Assembly (NCBI GenBank): GCA_934590505.1
Contig: CAKTPC010000107.1
Span: 1-6,660, forward strand
DNA length: 6,660 bases
Origin: an uncultured Oscillospiraceae bacterium
Lineage (GTDB): Bacteria; Bacillota; Clostridia; Oscillospirales; Oscillospiraceae
Direction of reading: 5' to 3'
In this document: piece after piece, positions 5,381 through 6,660 of the stretch
How positions within the stretch are numbered: the stretch's first letter is position 1
Layout of the letters: each line of letters starts with the position of its first letter
Program-made: the position numbers and the translations under genes
Notes under the pieces: generated by a model
Seen by the model: the letters and a program-made list of their open reading frames with translations, nothing else
What the model was told of the DNA's origin: nothing
Database searches by the model: none

Positions 5381-6084
5381 CGATATCGGAAAATCTCATT
5401 CAGGTGAGAGAAAATATAGCGCGCGCGGCGAAAGACGCCGGGCGGGACGAGCGGGATGTCCTGCTCATCGGCGCGACTAAGATGAACGACGCCGCCTGCG
5501 TGCACGAGGCGATAGCCGCAGGGCTCACGGCCTGCGGCGAAAACCGCGTTCAGGAGCTGCTGGAGAAAAACGCACTCGGTGCCTATAAAGGCGCACAGCT
5601 GCACTTCATCGGCCATCTCCAGCGCAATAAGGTAAAGCAAATTGTCGGCGTTGTGCAGCTCATCCACAGTGTCGACAGCATTGAGCTCATGAGCGCGATA
5701 AGCCGCGAGGCGGAGAAAAAGGGCATTGTGCAGGATATCCTGCTGGAGGTAAACGTCGCTCAGGAGGCGTCAAAATCCGGTGTCGCTCCCGAAAGATTAC
5801 CGGAGCTGCTCGAAAAAGCGGGCGATTTTCCCGGCCTGAGGGTGCGCGGACTCATGGCGATACCACCGATTTGCCGCTTCCCGGACGAAAATTTACCGTA
5901 TTTTAATCTTGTGCAGCAGCTTTTTATTGACAATGGCGCAAAAAAATACGATAATGTAGTTATGGACTTTATGTCTATGGGTATGAGCGGCGATTATCAG
6001 GCTGCCATTTCCTGCGGAGCGAACATGATCCGGCTCGGTACTGCCATCTTCGGCAAGCGCCGGTACCCGGAGAAAAAAGCGTAG
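5377..6084 (+). CDS. yggS: YggS/PLPBP family pyridoxal 5'-phosphate-binding protein
   Basis: A single-domain, alanine-racemase-like TIM-barrel protein that binds PLP and helps vitamin B6 and amino-acid homeostasis; no enzymatic activity is established for the family. It is 235 residues, typical. K35 in LLIGATKMND is the presumed PLP Schiff-base lysine. GENRVQE (54-60), HFIGHLQRNK (76-85), VRGLMAI (156-162), SMGMSGDY (200-207) and IRLGTAIFG (218-226) are family signatures, the last two contributing phosphate binding. The ATG overlaps the stop of the upstream gene (ATGA), suggesting translational coupling; AAAGG lies about ten bases upstream. Its position just before sepF is the standard Gram-positive arrangement (ylmE in Bacillus). 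A local segment, 5891-5980, is only 32% G+C, well below the rest of the gene. Confidence 0.95.
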   Translation: MTISENLIQVRENIARAAKDAGRDERDVLLIGATKMNDAACVHEAIAAGLTACGENRVQELLEKNALGAYKGAQLHFIGHLQRNKVKQIVGVVQLIHSVDSIELMSAISREAEKKGIVQDILLEVNVAQEASKSGVAPERLPELLEKAGDFPGLRVRGLMAIPPICRFPDENLPYFNLVQQLFIDNGAKKYDNVVMDFMSMGMSGDYQAAISCGANMIRLGTAIFGKRRYPEKKA

Positions 6085-6112
6085 CAAAGGTTCGCCCGAG
6101 CATTTGTTCATT

Positions 6113-6117
6113 GGAGG
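6113..6117 (+). promoter_or_regulatory. Ribosome binding site of sepF
   Basis: GGAGG lies six bases before ATG 6124 in the 39-nt gap after yggS. It is the strongest Shine-Dalgarno match in the window and fixes the sepF start. No terminator or promoter is apparent in the gap, so sepF is likely co-transcribed with yggS. Confidence 0.8.
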
Positions 6118-6123
6118 ATTGCC

Positions 6124-6660
6124 ATGGGTTTCATGGATAAGTTAAAAGAACTCACCCAGCCGTATGACGACAATGAGGATTTCTTCGAGGGTGCCGACCC
6201 AAGCTTCAAGCCCCAGCCGAAGGCAAAGCCCGAAGCGCCCGCGTCGAAACCGGCGGTGAGTCAGGCGCAGAAGTTTTTTGAAAGCTCCTTTGCGGATGAT
6301 ACGCCGCTTCCCGCTGAGGACCCGACGCAGAAGCCTGCGGCGCAGGAAGCGCCCGCCGGCGGAGGTGGGATATTCGGCAATCTCGGCATAAAGAAGGCCG
6401 CCCGCCCGAGGACGGCGCCGAGGGAGCGCACAGTGAACTTCGGCGGAAAGGACACCTCGGTCATCCTGTTCAGCCCCAAGAGCTTCGATGAAGCCGGTGA
6501 GCTGGTCAATTATCTCAATCAGAATCTGACGGTCGTTATGACCTTGGAGGGCGTGCAGGGAGATATGGCGCGCAGATTGCTGGACTTTCTTTCCGGCATT
6601 GCCTTTGCCCTGCAAGGCAAGATTACCCCGGTCTCTGCAAAGACCTATTTTATCACCCCG
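6124..6660 (+). CDS. sepF: SepF, cell-division protein and FtsZ membrane anchor (C-terminus beyond window)
   Basis: Cytoplasmic protein that tethers FtsZ filaments to the membrane and assists septum formation in Gram-positive bacteria. I translated 179 residues, running to the right edge with no stop; probably only a short tail is missing. The N-terminus MGFMDKLKEL is the expected amphipathic membrane-binding helix. Residues about 20-102 form an acidic, then Pro/Ala/Lys-rich linker with a glycine run (79-82). The conserved SepF core starts near residue 103, with VILFSPKSFDEAGELVNYL (113-131), VVMTLEGVQGDMARRLLDFL (137-156) and GKITPVSAKTYFITP (165-179). The linker is longer than in Bacillus SepF but this is common in Clostridia. 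In relatives, a YggT-like gene, ylmH and divIVA often come next; none is visible here. Confidence 0.96.
   Translation, partial: MGFMDKLKELTQPYDDNEDFFEGADPSFKPQPKAKPEAPASKPAVSQAQKFFESSFADDTPLPAEDPTQKPAAQEAPAGGGGIFGNLGIKKAARPRTAPRERTVNFGGKDTSVILFSPKSFDEAGELVNYLNQNLTVVMTLEGVQGDMARRLLDFLSGIAFALQGKITPVSAKTYFITP

Noticed and set aside
5940..5946. Run of seven A's in yggS in the phase of a -1 slippery site
   Set aside because: The zero frame encodes a complete YggS with all motifs downstream of the run, so no frameshift is needed.

Overview
The window is a compact, gene-dense stretch of bacterial chromosome, about 60% G+C by eye. It carries seven protein genes: miaB (partial), mutL, miaA, hfq, a HlyD-like membrane protein gene, yggS and sepF (partial). 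The gene set points to a high-G+C member of the Clostridia, most likely Oscillospirales/Ruminococcaceae-like. Reasons are the mutL-miaA-hfq order, a Gram-positive-type Hfq of 75 residues, a MutL with endonuclease motifs, and a HlyD-like/YggS/SepF division cluster. The taxonomic placement is inference; the gene identities rest on clear motifs.

Layout. Positions 1-1160 on the minus strand encode the first 386 residues of MiaB, whose C-terminal TRAM domain lies outside the window. Positions 1161-1285 are a 125-bp AT-rich divergent control region with one candidate promoter facing each way and the two -35 elements abutting. From 1286 to the end everything is on the plus strand with very small gaps: mutL, 6 nt, miaA, 48 nt, hfq, 3 nt, HlyD-like gene, 4-nt ATGA overlap, yggS, 39 nt, sepF. 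I see no intrinsic terminator in this run, so it is probably one long operon. No stretch over 300 bp lacks a gene, and I see no tRNA, rRNA, CRISPR array, insertion sequence or phage gene.

How the genes fit together. MiaA and MiaB catalyse consecutive steps of one tRNA modification (i6A37, then ms2i6A37) but are transcribed away from each other here. MutL is the mismatch-repair ATPase/endonuclease; its usual partner mutS is not in the window and may lie beyond the left edge, past miaB. Hfq is the RNA chaperone commonly found next to miaA. The HlyD-like protein, YggS (PLP homeostasis) and SepF (FtsZ membrane anchor) belong to the dcw-associated division neighbourhood of Gram-positive bacteria, so this operon seems to join a repair/tRNA/RNA module to a division module.

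I did not find a clearly new system. The points most worth checking are the short HlyD-like protein that seems to lack its coiled-coil hairpin, the structured and repetitive DNA in the mutL linker, variant residues in MutL's endonuclease and clamp-binding motifs, the miaB/mutL divergence without mutS, and the shared reading frame of four consecutive genes separated by single stop codons.
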